Numbered from the stretch's first letter, positions 25,765 to 35,515 are shown. The stretch is 64,000 nucleotides of DNA from Myxococcales bacterium (GCA_028287135.1 JAQBQE010000059.1:112353-176352), one strand, 5' to 3'. Numbers and translations: made by a program. The notes: generated from the letters alone by a model not told the origin.

Positions 25765-26591
25765 CCGAGCGCAAGGGCTACACGGAGCTGCAGGACGTCG
25801 TGCTCGATCCGAGCTTCCCGGAGCTCGATCTCGCGCTGCGACGCGGGCGGCACATCGATCGCGAGGACTTTGCCTGGTACACGCTGCTCACCGACGCGCA
25901 GGATCACCTCGAGACGTTCTATCGCCGCTACGGCTGCGAGCTGATCCACAAGTCGGATGGCTACTTCTACCTGCTGCCGACCGGCGAGATGCTCTCGCGA
26001 CGCCAGCTCGGCGCGGCGGACATGCTCGTCGGGCAGGCGCTCGCGCTGCTCTATCTCGATCCGGCCACGATCGAGCGCGGTGGTCGGATCACGTCGGAGG
26101 ATGTGATCGCACAGCTCGTGGTGGTGCTCGGTAGCGATGCGTTGATCCAGATGCTCAATCCGACGAAGCGGAAGCGCGTCGACGAGCGGATCGCGCAGAA
26201 GAACGTGCGCGCGCGGGTCGCCGAGGCGGTGCGGCACCTCGGGCTGCTCGGGTTCGTCGAGCTCGCGGAGGATGGTCAGCTCAAGCTGCGTCCGTCGCTG
26301 CTGCGGTTCGCCGAGCCGGTGCGCGGGATGTCGGCGCCCGCGGAGGCACTCGCCAAGCTCGTGGCGGAGGGCGAGGTCGCGCTCGTCACGGAGGGCGAGG
26401 GCGAGGCGGGTGAACGTGACGGCGAGCCCGACGACGGCGAGGACGAGGCGGGGAATGCGGGTGTGATCGATGACGGTGGGCGCGATGCGATCCCCGGCGA
26501 AGCCGCTGCCGACGTGCCGGCACCGGACGAGGAGGCCGACGAGCCCTACGTGTTCGATGACCAGGCCGACGAGATGGACGAGGACCGCTGA
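25761..26591 (+). CDS. mukE: Condensin accessory protein MukE
   Basis: 276 aa, longer than the ~234 aa of enterobacterial MukE. Conserved landmarks: FPELDLALRRGRHIDREDF, FYRRYGCELIHKSDGYFYLL, ADMLVGQALALLYLDP, NVRARVAEAVRHLGLLGFVE, and LRPSLLRFAEPVRG at the end of the tandem winged-helix fold. The extra length is an acidic tail of about 75 residues, rich in Glu, Asp and Gly, not typical of the family. Acts as the KITE subunit on the MukF kleisin. Coupled to mukF by ATGA and separated from mukB by 2 bp. Confidence 0.9.
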   Translation: MTERKGYTELQDVVLDPSFPELDLALRRGRHIDREDFAWYTLLTDAQDHLETFYRRYGCELIHKSDGYFYLLPTGEMLSRRQLGAADMLVGQALALLYLDPATIERGGRITSEDVIAQLVVVLGSDALIQMLNPTKRKRVDERIAQKNVRARVAEAVRHLGLLGFVELAEDGQLKLRPSLLRFAEPVRGMSAPAEALAKLVAEGEVALVTEGEGEAGERDGEPDDGEDEAGNAGVIDDGGRDAIPGEAAADVPAPDEEADEPYVFDDQADEMDEDR

Positions 26592-26593
26592 GC

Positions 26594-29500
26594 GTGACGC
26601 GCGCGAAGATCTCGGCGCTCGTCCTCGTCAACTGGAAGGGCGTGTTCTACGAGCGCTACCTCCTCGACCGGCACGTGACCGCTCTCGAGGGCGCGAATGG
26701 CGCAGGCAAGACCACGGTGATGATCGCGGCCTACGTCGCGCTCCTCCCCGACATGTCGAAGCTCCGGTTCACGAACCTCGGCGAGACGGCCGCGACCGGC
26801 GGTGATCGCGGGATCTGGGGGCGCCTCGGTGAGCTCGGCAGGCCGTCGTACACGGTGCTCGAGCTCGACGTCGCGGGAGAGCGTCTGCTGGCAGGCGTGC
26901 GGCTGCTGCGCACCTCGGAGCCGACCGTCGAGCCCACGGCGTTCGTGATCTCGAAGCTCGGGCCCGACGTGCGGCTGTCGGATCTGTTGCTCGTGCGGCG
27001 CCTCGACGGCGATCACGTGCCCGAGCTCGAGGAGATCCGGATCGCGACGGAGCGCGCCGGCGGCGAGATGCAGACGTTTCGCGTGATCAAGGACTACTTC
27101 GCCGAGCTGTTCGAGCGCGGCATCTCCCCGATGCGCCTGTCCGGCGACGAGGAGCGCAGCAAGCTCAACGAGATGCTGCGCACGAGCATGACCGGTGGGA
27201 TCTCTCGCGCGCTCACCAGCGAGCTGCGCGGCTTCCTCCTCAAGGAGGAGAGCGGGCTCGGCGACACGCTGTCGCGGATGCGCGCGAACCTCGAGGCGTG
27301 CGCCCGGACGCGCAGCGAGGTCGCGGAGTCGCGTCGGATCGAGCGCGAGATCACCGCGATCTACGAGTCCGGTACCGAGATGTTCGCCGCAACGGTGCAC
27401 GCCGCCCGCGAGGCCGCGGCCGAGGCAGAGCGTGATGTCGAGCGCGCGCGGCCCATGCTCGACGATGCCGTGCGCGCGCAGCGGGAGATGGCACTGTCGA
27501 TCGAGCAGCTCACCTCGCGCCGCGGTTCCGTCGAGTTGCAGCTCGTCACCGCTCGCGCAGAGCACACGGCCGCGACCGCCGATCGGGACCGCGCGGTCGC
27601 CGCGCAAGGCGTAGCGGGACGCCTCGCGGACCTCGAGCGGGAGCTCGGGACGCTGTCGTCGGCAGAACAGCAGGCGCGCAGCCGGCAGGTGGCCGCGACC
27701 GCGGAGCGCATGGCGGCGCGGCAGGAACGTGCCCGTGCGCTCGAGGCGGAGGTTCGTGCCGCGCACGGGCTCGCCGATCTGCAGGCCGGCCTCGACGAGC
27801 TCGTGCGTCGCGCGCATGGCTATCGACAGCTCGCGCGTCGCCTCGATGATGCGCGTCGATGGACGGAGCGAGCCGACCTCGCCGCCGATGACGCCGCGTC
27901 CGTGATCGCGCAGCTCGATGACGAGCGCGCGCGCCTCGAAGCGGAGCGTGCCCGGCTCGAGCGGACCGGGCGAGATGTGGTCGCGCGGCGTGACGAGTAC
28001 GCGCGTGCACGCGCTGCGTTGCGCGAGATCGAGCCCGACCTCACCGCCTCGGGTGATCCGAGCTCGTCCGGCGGCAGCGAGGTTCACGGTCGGGCGCGTG
28101 CTGCACTCGCACGACTCGCCGAGCGCGAGGCCCTCGTCGCGCGTGGCCAGGAGCTCGAGCGTGAACGCGGCCAGGCCGAGCGGCTCGCCCACCGCCAGGC
28201 GACGGCACGCGCCCTCGCGGCGAAGCTCGCGCTTCCCCTCGCGGACGCCGACGTCGGTGCGGTCGTGATTCGCGAGCTCGAGCTTGTCGAGGTGCTGCTG
28301 CGCGACCTCGATGCCGCTGGAGACGCACGCCGCACCGAGGACGTCGCCGGCCGGCTGCGCGAAGCGGACCTTCGATCTCGAATCGCCACGCTCGACGAGC
28401 GCATCGCACGATGGCAACTCGCGTCCACGACGGCCGCACGCCTCACCGCCGTCGGCGGCCCGGCGTCCACCGTGCCGACCTCGCGCGCCGACATCGCGGC
28501 CTTGCGTGACCGACTTGCCGCGGAGCAGCATGCGCTCGCCGACCGACGAGCCCAGCTCGAAGCGCGCCGCCAGGAGCTGCAGCAACGCGCGGCCGCCGTC
28601 GAACGCAGCGGCACCAACCTCGACCCCGAGCTCCTGCGGCTCCGCGACGAGCTCGGTGCCGAGTTGCTCGCGAGCCGCTTCGAGGATCTCGATGTCGAGG
28701 CCGCGAGCTGGGTGGAGGCGCGCCTCGGCCCGCTGACCGGGGCGCTGATCGTCGACGATCTCGATGCGGCCGCCGCCGCTGTCGAGGCGTCGGAGCGGGT
28801 GGCCCCGACCGTGTGGCTCGTCGGTGCCGGCGCGACGCTCCCTGTCGAGGTGCCCGACGATCTCGCCGAGCTCGCCGACGTCTCCGACGTCGTCGTTCCC
28901 GAGCCCTTCGGCGTGCGCGTCACGCGCCGGCTGCCGCGCCCCAGCCTCGGTCGGCGCGCGCGCGAGCGACAGGTGCACGAGCTGCACACTGCGATCGCGC
29001 GCGATGGTGCCGAGCTCGACGAGGTCGCCGAGCGGACCGCTGTCGTCGCCGCCTGGCGCCGCGATGTCGACGGCTTCGATGTCGAGAGCTTTGCCTTCGG
29101 GGACCCGAGCCACGAGCGCGCGGAGCTCACCACCGAGATCGCGAAGCTCGGAAGTGCGGCCAACCTGCGCGAGCTGCAGGTGACCGCCGACCGCGAACGC
29201 ACCACCGCGGGACGGTCTCGCCTCGACGGGCTGCGCCGCCTGCTCCCCGACGTCGCGCTCCTCGCAGCGCCCGATCACGCACAGCGCGCGAGCGAGCTGG
29301 TGGCGCTGCTCGCCGATCGCGCCGCGATCACCGAGGAGCTGGTTCGCCTCGCCTCCGCGCGCGCGGTCCTCGCCGAGCACGTCGATGTGCTGCGGACGCC
29401 GCCCCCCGATGACGAGGCCCTGCGCGAGCGAGACGTCCAGGTCACGGCGCTCGAGGCGCGCCTCGATCAGATCGCCGTCGCGCGCGGCGCTCTCGATGAT

Positions 29501-31072
29501 GTGCTCGTCCATCGCCACGCCGCGGCGTTCGGCGATGCCGAAGCTGCCCTCGATGCCCGTGCGGGCCTCGCCCCCGCGCTCGAGGCGCAACACGTCGATG
29601 CCCGCGCAGCGGTGCAGACGGCCGCCGATGCCGAGGCTGCCGCCGAGGCTGCGTGGGAGGTCGCGACCGCCGCCGCGCAGCAGGCGGAGGCAGCGCGCCT
29701 CGCCGTGGTCGCGCACCGCGATCGGGCCGCGGCCGAGCTGGCGAGCCTTGGCACGATCGTCGAGGCAGCCGCGAGCCGCGATCTCGATGCGCTCGCCGCG
29801 CGCGCCGACGATCTCGATCGCGAGTCGCGCGAGCTCGTCACCCAGGCGGCACTCGCCGCGGAGCGTCTCGAGCGTGCCGGCCACACGGTCACCGAGGCGC
29901 GGGCACGACTCGCGGCCGCGAGCCGCGACGCGGGCCCGACCATCGAGGCGTGGACCACGCTCCGCGATCGCGCCGGTGCCGAGAGCCTGCTCCATGCCGT
30001 GCTCACCGGGCCGCGCACCGATCGCACGAGCGTCCAGCTTGCAGCCGATGCCTGGTCCAAGCGCGAGCTGCTCGTCGATCGCATCGCGCGCGCCCGCGGC
30101 GGTGACGAGCTGGTAACCGAGATCCGCGACCACGCCCCCGACGGGCTGGGCAACCTCGCCACGTGGCAAGCAGCGCGCGAGTGGCTGCGCCGCCGCGTGC
30201 CCGCGCAGGTCGCCGACGTCGACGAGCCGCTCCTCGCGCTCGAGCGGCTTCGGGACCACCTCGACATGCTCGAGGGCCGGCTGGGCCGCCAGGAGCATGA
30301 TCTGCGCGGCGCGTCCGAGGACATCGCGCGCGGGATCGACGTGCAGGTTCGCCGTGCGCACGGGCAGGTGCGGCGGCTCAATCAGCAGCTCGAGGGGATC
30401 CGGTTCGGCAGCATCCACGGTATCCGCGTCGAGATCCGCCGCATCGATCGCATGGAGCAGATCCTCCGAGCGCTCCGGCTCGGAGAGGCGCAGGAGCTGC
30501 TGTTCATCGCGTCGATCCCGATCGAGGAGGCGCTCGACGAGATCTTCCGGCGCTACGGCGGTGGTGGTCGCGGTGGTGGCCAGCGGCTCCTCGATTACCG
30601 CGAGTACCTCGAGCTCGCCGTCGAGATCCGGCGGCAGACCTCGGGTGCCTGGGAAACCGCGAGCCCGACCAAGCTGTCGACGGGCGAGGCGATCGGCGTC
30701 GGTGCCGCGCTGATGATGGTCGTGCTCACCGAGTGGGAGCGCGACGCGAACCTGCTCCGCGCGCGCCGCACCGGTGGCTCGCTGCGGTTCCTGTTTCTCG
30801 ACGAGGCGAACCGGCTCTCTCGCGACAACCTCGGCGTGCTGTTCGATCTCTGCAAGAACCTCGATCTGCAGCTTCTGATCGCGGCACCCGAGGTCGCGCG
30901 CGCGGAAGGCAACACGACGTACCGCCTCGTTCGCCACGTCACCGACGACGGGCGCGAGGAGGTGATCGTGAGTGGACGCCGGGCGATGGCGACTGCGATT
31001 CTCGCGGCTGGCGACGCCTCGGTCGCGGTCGCGGACTCCGACGCACCCGCGGTCGTCACGCCCGAGGCGTGA
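26594..31072 (+). CDS. mukB: SMC-like condensin ATPase MukB
   Basis: 1492 aa (E. coli MukB is 1486), GTG start 2 bp after mukE. Head: ISALVLVNWKGVFYERYLLD then Walker A EGANGAGKTTVM (about 33-42). Long coiled coils flank a MukB-type hinge at about 600-800, with LGPLTGALIVDDLD (about 711) and VVVPEPFGVRVTRRLPRPS followed by LGRRARERQ, which parallel the enterobacterial hinge. C-terminal head: signature LSTGEAIGVGAALMMVVL (about 1360), Walker B LRFLFLDEANRLS (about 1396) and LLIAAPEVARAEGNTTYRLV. The match to canonical MukB, rather than MksB/JetC, is clear from hinge and length. Loop-extruding chromosome organiser. Confidence 0.93.
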   Translation: MTRAKISALVLVNWKGVFYERYLLDRHVTALEGANGAGKTTVMIAAYVALLPDMSKLRFTNLGETAATGGDRGIWGRLGELGRPSYTVLELDVAGERLLAGVRLLRTSEPTVEPTAFVISKLGPDVRLSDLLLVRRLDGDHVPELEEIRIATERAGGEMQTFRVIKDYFAELFERGISPMRLSGDEERSKLNEMLRTSMTGGISRALTSELRGFLLKEESGLGDTLSRMRANLEACARTRSEVAESRRIEREITAIYESGTEMFAATVHAAREAAAEAERDVERARPMLDDAVRAQREMALSIEQLTSRRGSVELQLVTARAEHTAATADRDRAVAAQGVAGRLADLERELGTLSSAEQQARSRQVAATAERMAARQERARALEAEVRAAHGLADLQAGLDELVRRAHGYRQLARRLDDARRWTERADLAADDAASVIAQLDDERARLEAERARLERTGRDVVARRDEYARARAALREIEPDLTASGDPSSSGGSEVHGRARAALARLAEREALVARGQELERERGQAERLAHRQATARALAAKLALPLADADVGAVVIRELELVEVLLRDLDAAGDARRTEDVAGRLREADLRSRIATLDERIARWQLASTTAARLTAVGGPASTVPTSRADIAALRDRLAAEQHALADRRAQLEARRQELQQRAAAVERSGTNLDPELLRLRDELGAELLASRFEDLDVEAASWVEARLGPLTGALIVDDLDAAAAAVEASERVAPTVWLVGAGATLPVEVPDDLAELADVSDVVVPEPFGVRVTRRLPRPSLGRRARERQVHELHTAIARDGAELDEVAERTAVVAAWRRDVDGFDVESFAFGDPSHERAELTTEIAKLGSAANLRELQVTADRERTTAGRSRLDGLRRLLPDVALLAAPDHAQRASELVALLADRAAITEELVRLASARAVLAEHVDVLRTPPPDDEALRERDVQVTALEARLDQIAVARGALDDVLVHRHAAAFGDAEAALDARAGLAPALEAQHVDARAAVQTAADAEAAAEAAWEVATAAAQQAEAARLAVVAHRDRAAAELASLGTIVEAAASRDLDALAARADDLDRESRELVTQAALAAERLERAGHTVTEARARLAAASRDAGPTIEAWTTLRDRAGAESLLHAVLTGPRTDRTSVQLAADAWSKRELLVDRIARARGGDELVTEIRDHAPDGLGNLATWQAAREWLRRRVPAQVADVDEPLLALERLRDHLDMLEGRLGRQEHDLRGASEDIARGIDVQVRRAHGQVRRLNQQLEGIRFGSIHGIRVEIRRIDRMEQILRALRLGEAQELLFIASIPIEEALDEIFRRYGGGGRGGGQRLLDYREYLELAVEIRRQTSGAWETASPTKLSTGEAIGVGAALMMVVLTEWERDANLLRARRTGGSLRFLFLDEANRLSRDNLGVLFDLCKNLDLQLLIAAPEVARAEGNTTYRLVRHVTDDGREEVIVSGRRAMATAILAAGDASVAVADSDAPAVVTPEA

Positions 31073-31100
31073 GCTGCCGACATCTGCGCCTTCCGGCTGA

Positions 31101-34064
31101 GTGGCAACTGCAGTAGCCAGCGCCGCGGCGAACCGCTCAAGATCACACGCGTGCGGCGCGGACCGTGCGTTGCAACGTGCGCTTCATGTGCACGTCGACG
31201 ATAATGCGATCGAAGCGTTCGTCGGCGGACGGCTGTCGGGACCCGAGGCGAGTGCCGTCCGCTCGCACCTCGATGGGTGTGCCGACTGCCTGTCGCTCGT
31301 CGCGTGCGTGGTCAAGCAGGCCTCCGCCGGGGGCGCGCCGACCCTCCCGGCGGTCCCGGCTCTCGGTTCCGCGCCCGAGACCACCGCCCGGCTCGATCGC
31401 AAGATCCTCACGCGGGGTGCCAAGGTCGGCCCGTACGTCATCGAGCGGCTGGTCGGCATCGGCGGCATGGGCGTCGTGTATGCCGCGCATGATCCACGCC
31501 TCGATCGCACCGTCGCGCTCAAGCTGATCCGCACCGAGCTCGGTCCCGTGCGTGACGAGCTGGTGCAGCGGCTACGTCGCGAATCGAAGGCGCTCGCGCG
31601 GCTCTCGCACCCGAACGTGACCACGGTCTACGAGCTCGGTACCGCCGAGGGCGAGGTCTACGTCGCGATGGAGTACGTCGCCGGCACGAACCTCCGCGCG
31701 TGGCAGGTCGAGGCGCGCCGTACCCCCCGCGAGATCCTCGCTGCGTACACGCGTGCCGGCATCGGGCTCGCGGCGGCCCACGCGGTCGGCCTCGTCCACC
31801 GCGACTTCAAACCTGACAACGTGCTGATGGCGCAACGCGGGAGCGATCAGGGCTCCGTCAAGGTCACGGATTTCGGTCTTGCCCGGCTCGGCGGTGAGGT
31901 CGTCGCCGTGCCGACCGATGTCGATCCGCAGCGCGTGCGCGCACCCTCCGATCACGAGCTCACGATGACCGGCATGTTCATCGGGACGCCGGCGTACATG
32001 GCACCGGAGCAGTTCAACGGCGACACCGTCGACGCCCGCGCCGATCAGTTCGCGTTCTGCGTGGCTCTCTACGAGGCGCTCCATGGCGAGCGCCCGTTCC
32101 GCGGCGCGACCGTCGACGAGCTGCGCACGGCCGTGCTTGCCGGCCGCCTCGAGCCCGGCCGGAGCGTGCGCGTTCCAGGTCGCGTGAGGCGCGCGCTGGT
32201 GCGCGGCCTGTCGCCGGAACCCGCGCGTCGCTTCGCGTCGATGGACGCGCTGCTCGCGGCGATCGCACCACGTCGTGGCGTCGCGATCCTCGCCGTCGGG
32301 GGTCTCGCCGCAGCCACGACGGCTGCGCTCGCGGCGACGCTGCTGTCCCAGGCGCCGGCGGAGAAGCCGTGTCAGGGAGCGGCCGCTGAGGTCGAGGCCG
32401 TGTGGAGCGCAGCGCGTCGCAACGAGGTGCGTTACGCGTTCCTGGCAACCGGCTCGCCCGCCGCAGCGCAGGCGTGGACCGCCGTCGAGCGTCGCATCGA
32501 CTCGTACGTGGGCGGGTGGTCCGCGATGCATGTCGGTGCGTGCGAGGCGACCCGCGTGCACCGCCAGCAATCCGAGGCCGTGCTCGATCTGCGGATGACG
32601 TGTCTCGAGCGACGCCGCTCCGAGCTCGACGCACTCGTCACGGTGTTCGCACGCGCCGATGTCGACACCGTTGCACACGCGCGCGAGGCGACCGCGTCTC
32701 TGCCGGATGTCAGCCCGTGCGCAGACGTCGAGTCGCTCAACCGCCGCACGCGAGTGCCGAGCGATCCGTTCACGCGCCAGCGTCATGACGGGCTGCGCGG
32801 CCGCATCGACCAGGCTCGCGCGTGGGTCGAGGTCTCGAACTACAAGGCTGCGTTGCCCGCACTCGTCTCCATCGTCGGTGATCCAGCGATCCAGGAGCTC
32901 CCCGCGCTCGAGGCCGAGGCACAGCTACAGCGAGCGAAGGTCCTCACGGCGACCACCGACCTCGGGGATGCCGAGCAGGTGCTGTTCCGCGCGCTCGTGC
33001 GTGCCCAGGCGGCGCGCGCTGACGATCTCGTCGCGACAGCCGCCATCGATCTCGCGTATGTCACCGGGTATCGCTCGCAACGCGCCGCGGACGGCAAGCG
33101 CTGGCTCGAGTTCGCGGCGGCGGCGATCGACGGCAAGGGCGGCGACGATCTGCTCGCGGTCCGCCTCGCCACCGTGCGCGCCAACATCCTCCTGAAGGAG
33201 GGCAAGCTCGACGAGGCCGAGGCCGAGAACCGCAAGGCGCTCGCGCTCGTCGTGCGCAGGACCCCCGGTGGCACGCTGGAGGCCGACGTGCTCGACACCC
33301 TCGGCTCGAGCCTCAGCATGCAGGGCAAGCGCGAGGAGGCCATCCCGATGCTCGAGAAGGCGCTGGCGATCCGCGAGCGCACCTACGGCACGGTCCACTC
33401 ACTGACGACGAGCACGCGCCAGAACCTCGCGAACGCACTCGGCTCGCTGCGCCGTTACGACGATGCGTTCATTCAGTACCGCCAGGTGCTGTCCGCCAGC
33501 GAGGCGATGTTCGGGCGCGAAGGGCAGGAGGTCGCGCGCGTCCTCAGCAACATGGGCCAGCTGCTCCAGGAGCAGCACCGGCTCGCCGATGCGCGCCCGC
33601 TGCTCGAGCGCGCGCTCGCGATCCGCGAGAAGGCCCACGGCCCCGCGCACCCGCTCGTCGCACGCACGCTCGCAAACCTCGGCTACCTCCTGCTCGACGA
33701 GCACGCGTACGCCGACGCGCTCGACCGGTTCACCCGCGTCGGCACGATCCTGACCGCGGCGCTCGGCCCCGATCATCCGTCGCGCGCCGACGACCTCGCG
33801 GGCACCGGCTCCGCGCTCCTCGGGCTGAAGCGTCCCGCCGACGCGATCGCCCCGCTCGAGCGCGCGGTGCAGCTGATCGCCAAGGACCCTTCCGATCCAG
33901 TCTGGGGCGCTTCGGTCGACGCCAAGCTCGCGCAGGCCCTGTTCGCGAGCCGCCGCGACCGCGCTCGCGCAGCCACGCTCGGCGCCTCGGCCCGCAAGGT
34001 CCTCCTCGATGCCGGTGAGACCGCGGCGGTCACCGAGCTCGATGCGTGGTTGCCGCGTCGCTAG
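31101..34064 (+). CDS. Ser/Thr kinase with N-terminal zinc-finger-like and C-terminal TPR domains
   Basis: 987 aa from GTG at 31101; GTG at 31188 is an attractive alternative because the recognisable region begins there (DDNAIEAFVGGRLSG). That region with HLDGCADCLSLV resembles the HC2 anti-sigma-type zinc finger often fused to myxobacterial kinases. Kinase domain: VGIGGMGVVYAA, VALKLI, HRDFKPDN (Phe in place of the usual Leu), DFGLARL, GTPAYMAPEQ. One hydrophobic segment follows (GVAILAVGGLAAATTAALAA). The C-terminal half is tetratricopeptide repeats (ALAIRERTYGTVHSLTTS, ALAIREKAHGPAHPLVAR), a protein-interaction platform. It starts 28 bp after mukB and could be read through from it. Confidence 0.9.
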   Translation: MATAVASAAANRSRSHACGADRALQRALHVHVDDNAIEAFVGGRLSGPEASAVRSHLDGCADCLSLVACVVKQASAGGAPTLPAVPALGSAPETTARLDRKILTRGAKVGPYVIERLVGIGGMGVVYAAHDPRLDRTVALKLIRTELGPVRDELVQRLRRESKALARLSHPNVTTVYELGTAEGEVYVAMEYVAGTNLRAWQVEARRTPREILAAYTRAGIGLAAAHAVGLVHRDFKPDNVLMAQRGSDQGSVKVTDFGLARLGGEVVAVPTDVDPQRVRAPSDHELTMTGMFIGTPAYMAPEQFNGDTVDARADQFAFCVALYEALHGERPFRGATVDELRTAVLAGRLEPGRSVRVPGRVRRALVRGLSPEPARRFASMDALLAAIAPRRGVAILAVGGLAAATTAALAATLLSQAPAEKPCQGAAAEVEAVWSAARRNEVRYAFLATGSPAAAQAWTAVERRIDSYVGGWSAMHVGACEATRVHRQQSEAVLDLRMTCLERRRSELDALVTVFARADVDTVAHAREATASLPDVSPCADVESLNRRTRVPSDPFTRQRHDGLRGRIDQARAWVEVSNYKAALPALVSIVGDPAIQELPALEAEAQLQRAKVLTATTDLGDAEQVLFRALVRAQAARADDLVATAAIDLAYVTGYRSQRAADGKRWLEFAAAAIDGKGGDDLLAVRLATVRANILLKEGKLDEAEAENRKALALVVRRTPGGTLEADVLDTLGSSLSMQGKREEAIPMLEKALAIRERTYGTVHSLTTSTRQNLANALGSLRRYDDAFIQYRQVLSASEAMFGREGQEVARVLSNMGQLLQEQHRLADARPLLERALAIREKAHGPAHPLVARTLANLGYLLLDEHAYADALDRFTRVGTILTAALGPDHPSRADDLAGTGSALLGLKRPADAIAPLERAVQLIAKDPSDPVWGASVDAKLAQALFASRRDRARAATLGASARKVLLDAGETAAVTELDAWLPRR

Positions 34065-34222
34065 AGCGACTGACCCGGACGGCGGACGCGACGGTGCCTG
34101 GACCGCTCCGGGAGACACCGTCGCAGCCGGCCGCCCGGGAGGATCAGCGCGTCGTCTGCGGTCGCGGCATGCCGCCGAGCGCTGCCGTTGATCCGGCCGG
34201 CATCGCCGCTTATGGTCGCGCT

Positions 34223-34984
34223 GTGAAGCCCTCCACCGCGTCGCCTGGTCACCTTCCCCGGGTCGCGACGCTCGGCGGGCTGCTCGGGATCAAGACGTCG
34301 CCGCTGCTCGCGCGACTCGCGCCGGCCGTCATGGCGATGAACGACAAGCTCGTGGTGACCGTCCCTCACAGCTTCGACGCGCTGACCGTCACGACGCGCG
34401 TGTCGCGTGACATCGCGCGCGGCATCTGCGGGCCCTGGCTGGACGCATTGCCCGGCGATACGCTGGACGTCGAGATCGGGGCGACCACCGTCACCGCCTC
34501 GTCCGACGAGGCCGCGCTGCCCGCCACCGCACCCGCACTCGTCGCGTCGCTCGGCGCAGATGCATTCTCGGCGCTCGCGACCGATGGCAGCTCGACGACG
34601 TACGTGTTCGAGCAGGCCAATGATGATGCCGGCGCCGTGGCCGCCACGCTCGCGCACCTCGACCGGGTCGCCGTCGTGCTCGGGATCACCGAGCCCCAGC
34701 GCCGGATCGCCGCGAACCTTCACGACTCGCTCGCGAGGGGGACGCCGAGCCGCCTCACGCTCCGCGCGCGGGACGGCGTCGTCGAGCCGCGCGTCTGCAT
34801 GGTGTGGGATCGTGTCGAGTGGCGGCCGATCCAGAGCATGCTCGGCGGGTTCTACCCGTCAGGACGCGGCGTCGAGCTCGTCGCGCGCCTCACAGGCTCG
34901 ATCGATGCCGTGCACGCGACCGTCGAGCTCGTCCTCGGGCCCACCGACCCGCCTGGGCTGCGGTTCTCGTTCGCGCTCGTGTAG
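34223..34984 (+). CDS. Hypothetical protein
   Basis: About 253 aa from GTG at 34223. The frame stays open back to 34046, but the upstream residues look untranslated (Arg/Pro-rich and overlapping the kinase end). No signal peptide, membrane helix or known motif is seen. The sequence alternates strands and helices (DKLVVTVPHSFDALTVTTRV, GVELVARLTGSIDAVHATVE) and looks like a globular cytoplasmic alpha/beta protein. The segment 34065-34222 holds no other gene. Confidence 0.65.
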   Translation: MKPSTASPGHLPRVATLGGLLGIKTSPLLARLAPAVMAMNDKLVVTVPHSFDALTVTTRVSRDIARGICGPWLDALPGDTLDVEIGATTVTASSDEAALPATAPALVASLGADAFSALATDGSSTTYVFEQANDDAGAVAATLAHLDRVAVVLGITEPQRRIAANLHDSLARGTPSRLTLRARDGVVEPRVCMVWDRVEWRPIQSMLGGFYPSGRGVELVARLTGSIDAVHATVELVLGPTDPPGLRFSFALV

Positions 34985-35017
34985 CGCGGATGGGGATGAT
35001 CGTCCTCTACTTCTGAG

Positions 35018-35515
35018 TTACTTGGGCGCCGCGGCGCTGCCTGCCGAGCCGGCCGCGTCCCCCGAGCCAGCCGCCGCGCTCCCGGCACCTGCCGAGCCCG
35101 CTGCACCGGTGTCGCTTCCCGCCGCCGAGCCCGCCGAGCCCGCCGGGGCCGAGCCGGCGGAGCCCGCGGAGCCACCCATCGTCGTGGCCATCATCTCCAT
35201 CATCGCCTTCGACATCTTGTCTTGCTGCTCGGGCGCCATCTTGCTGTAGCAGCCCTGCGCGTCGGCCTGGGTCTTCGCGTCCGCCATGCACTTCACCGTC
35301 TCGTCGGACCACTTGTCCTCCTTGCAGTGCTGCACGCCGAGGTCCTTCAGCTTCTGCATCATCTTGTCGTCGACGCCGGGCATCTTTGCCATGTCGGCCT
35401 TGGCGAGCTGCATGCTGTTGGCGATCGCCTTGTCACAGTCGGCGCCACTCTTCTTCTTGCAAGCAACGGCAGTCAGCGAGAGGGCGGCAACCAACGCGAT
35501 CGAGAGCTTGTTCAT
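35018..35515 (-). CDS. Lipoprotein with Gly/Ser/Ala-repeat tail
   Basis: 165 aa. Signal peptide with lipobox TAVAC (Cys 19) followed by Lys residues. The middle is helical and carries spaced cysteines (GADCDKAIANSM, VQHCKEDKW, VKCMADAK, QGCYSKM) and Met/Lys-rich helices. The last ~55 residues are tandem Gly-Ser-Ala units (GSAGSAGSAPAGSAGSA). Such tails are frequent on myxobacterial lipoproteins. Start at 35515 by signal peptide; further upstream the frame is not convincing. Function unknown. Confidence 0.78.
   Translation of the reverse strand: MNKLSIALVAALSLTAVACKKKSGADCDKAIANSMQLAKADMAKMPGVDDKMMQKLKDLGVQHCKEDKWSDETVKCMADAKTQADAQGCYSKMAPEQQDKMSKAMMEMMATTMGGSAGSAGSAPAGSAGSAAGSDTGAAGSAGAGSAAAGSGDAAGSAGSAAAPK

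Noticed and set aside
26546..30937. A 1463-codon open frame antisense to mukB
   Set aside because: Its translation is Arg/Gly/Leu-rich without motifs. The sense strand encodes MukB with all catalytic motifs. Long antisense frames are expected in GC-rich coding DNA.
24442..31072. Wadjet (JetABCD) anti-plasmid system
   Set aside because: There is no JetD nuclease/topoisomerase-like gene beside the operon, and the ATPase has MukB-type hinge, length and signature motif. MukBEF fits better.
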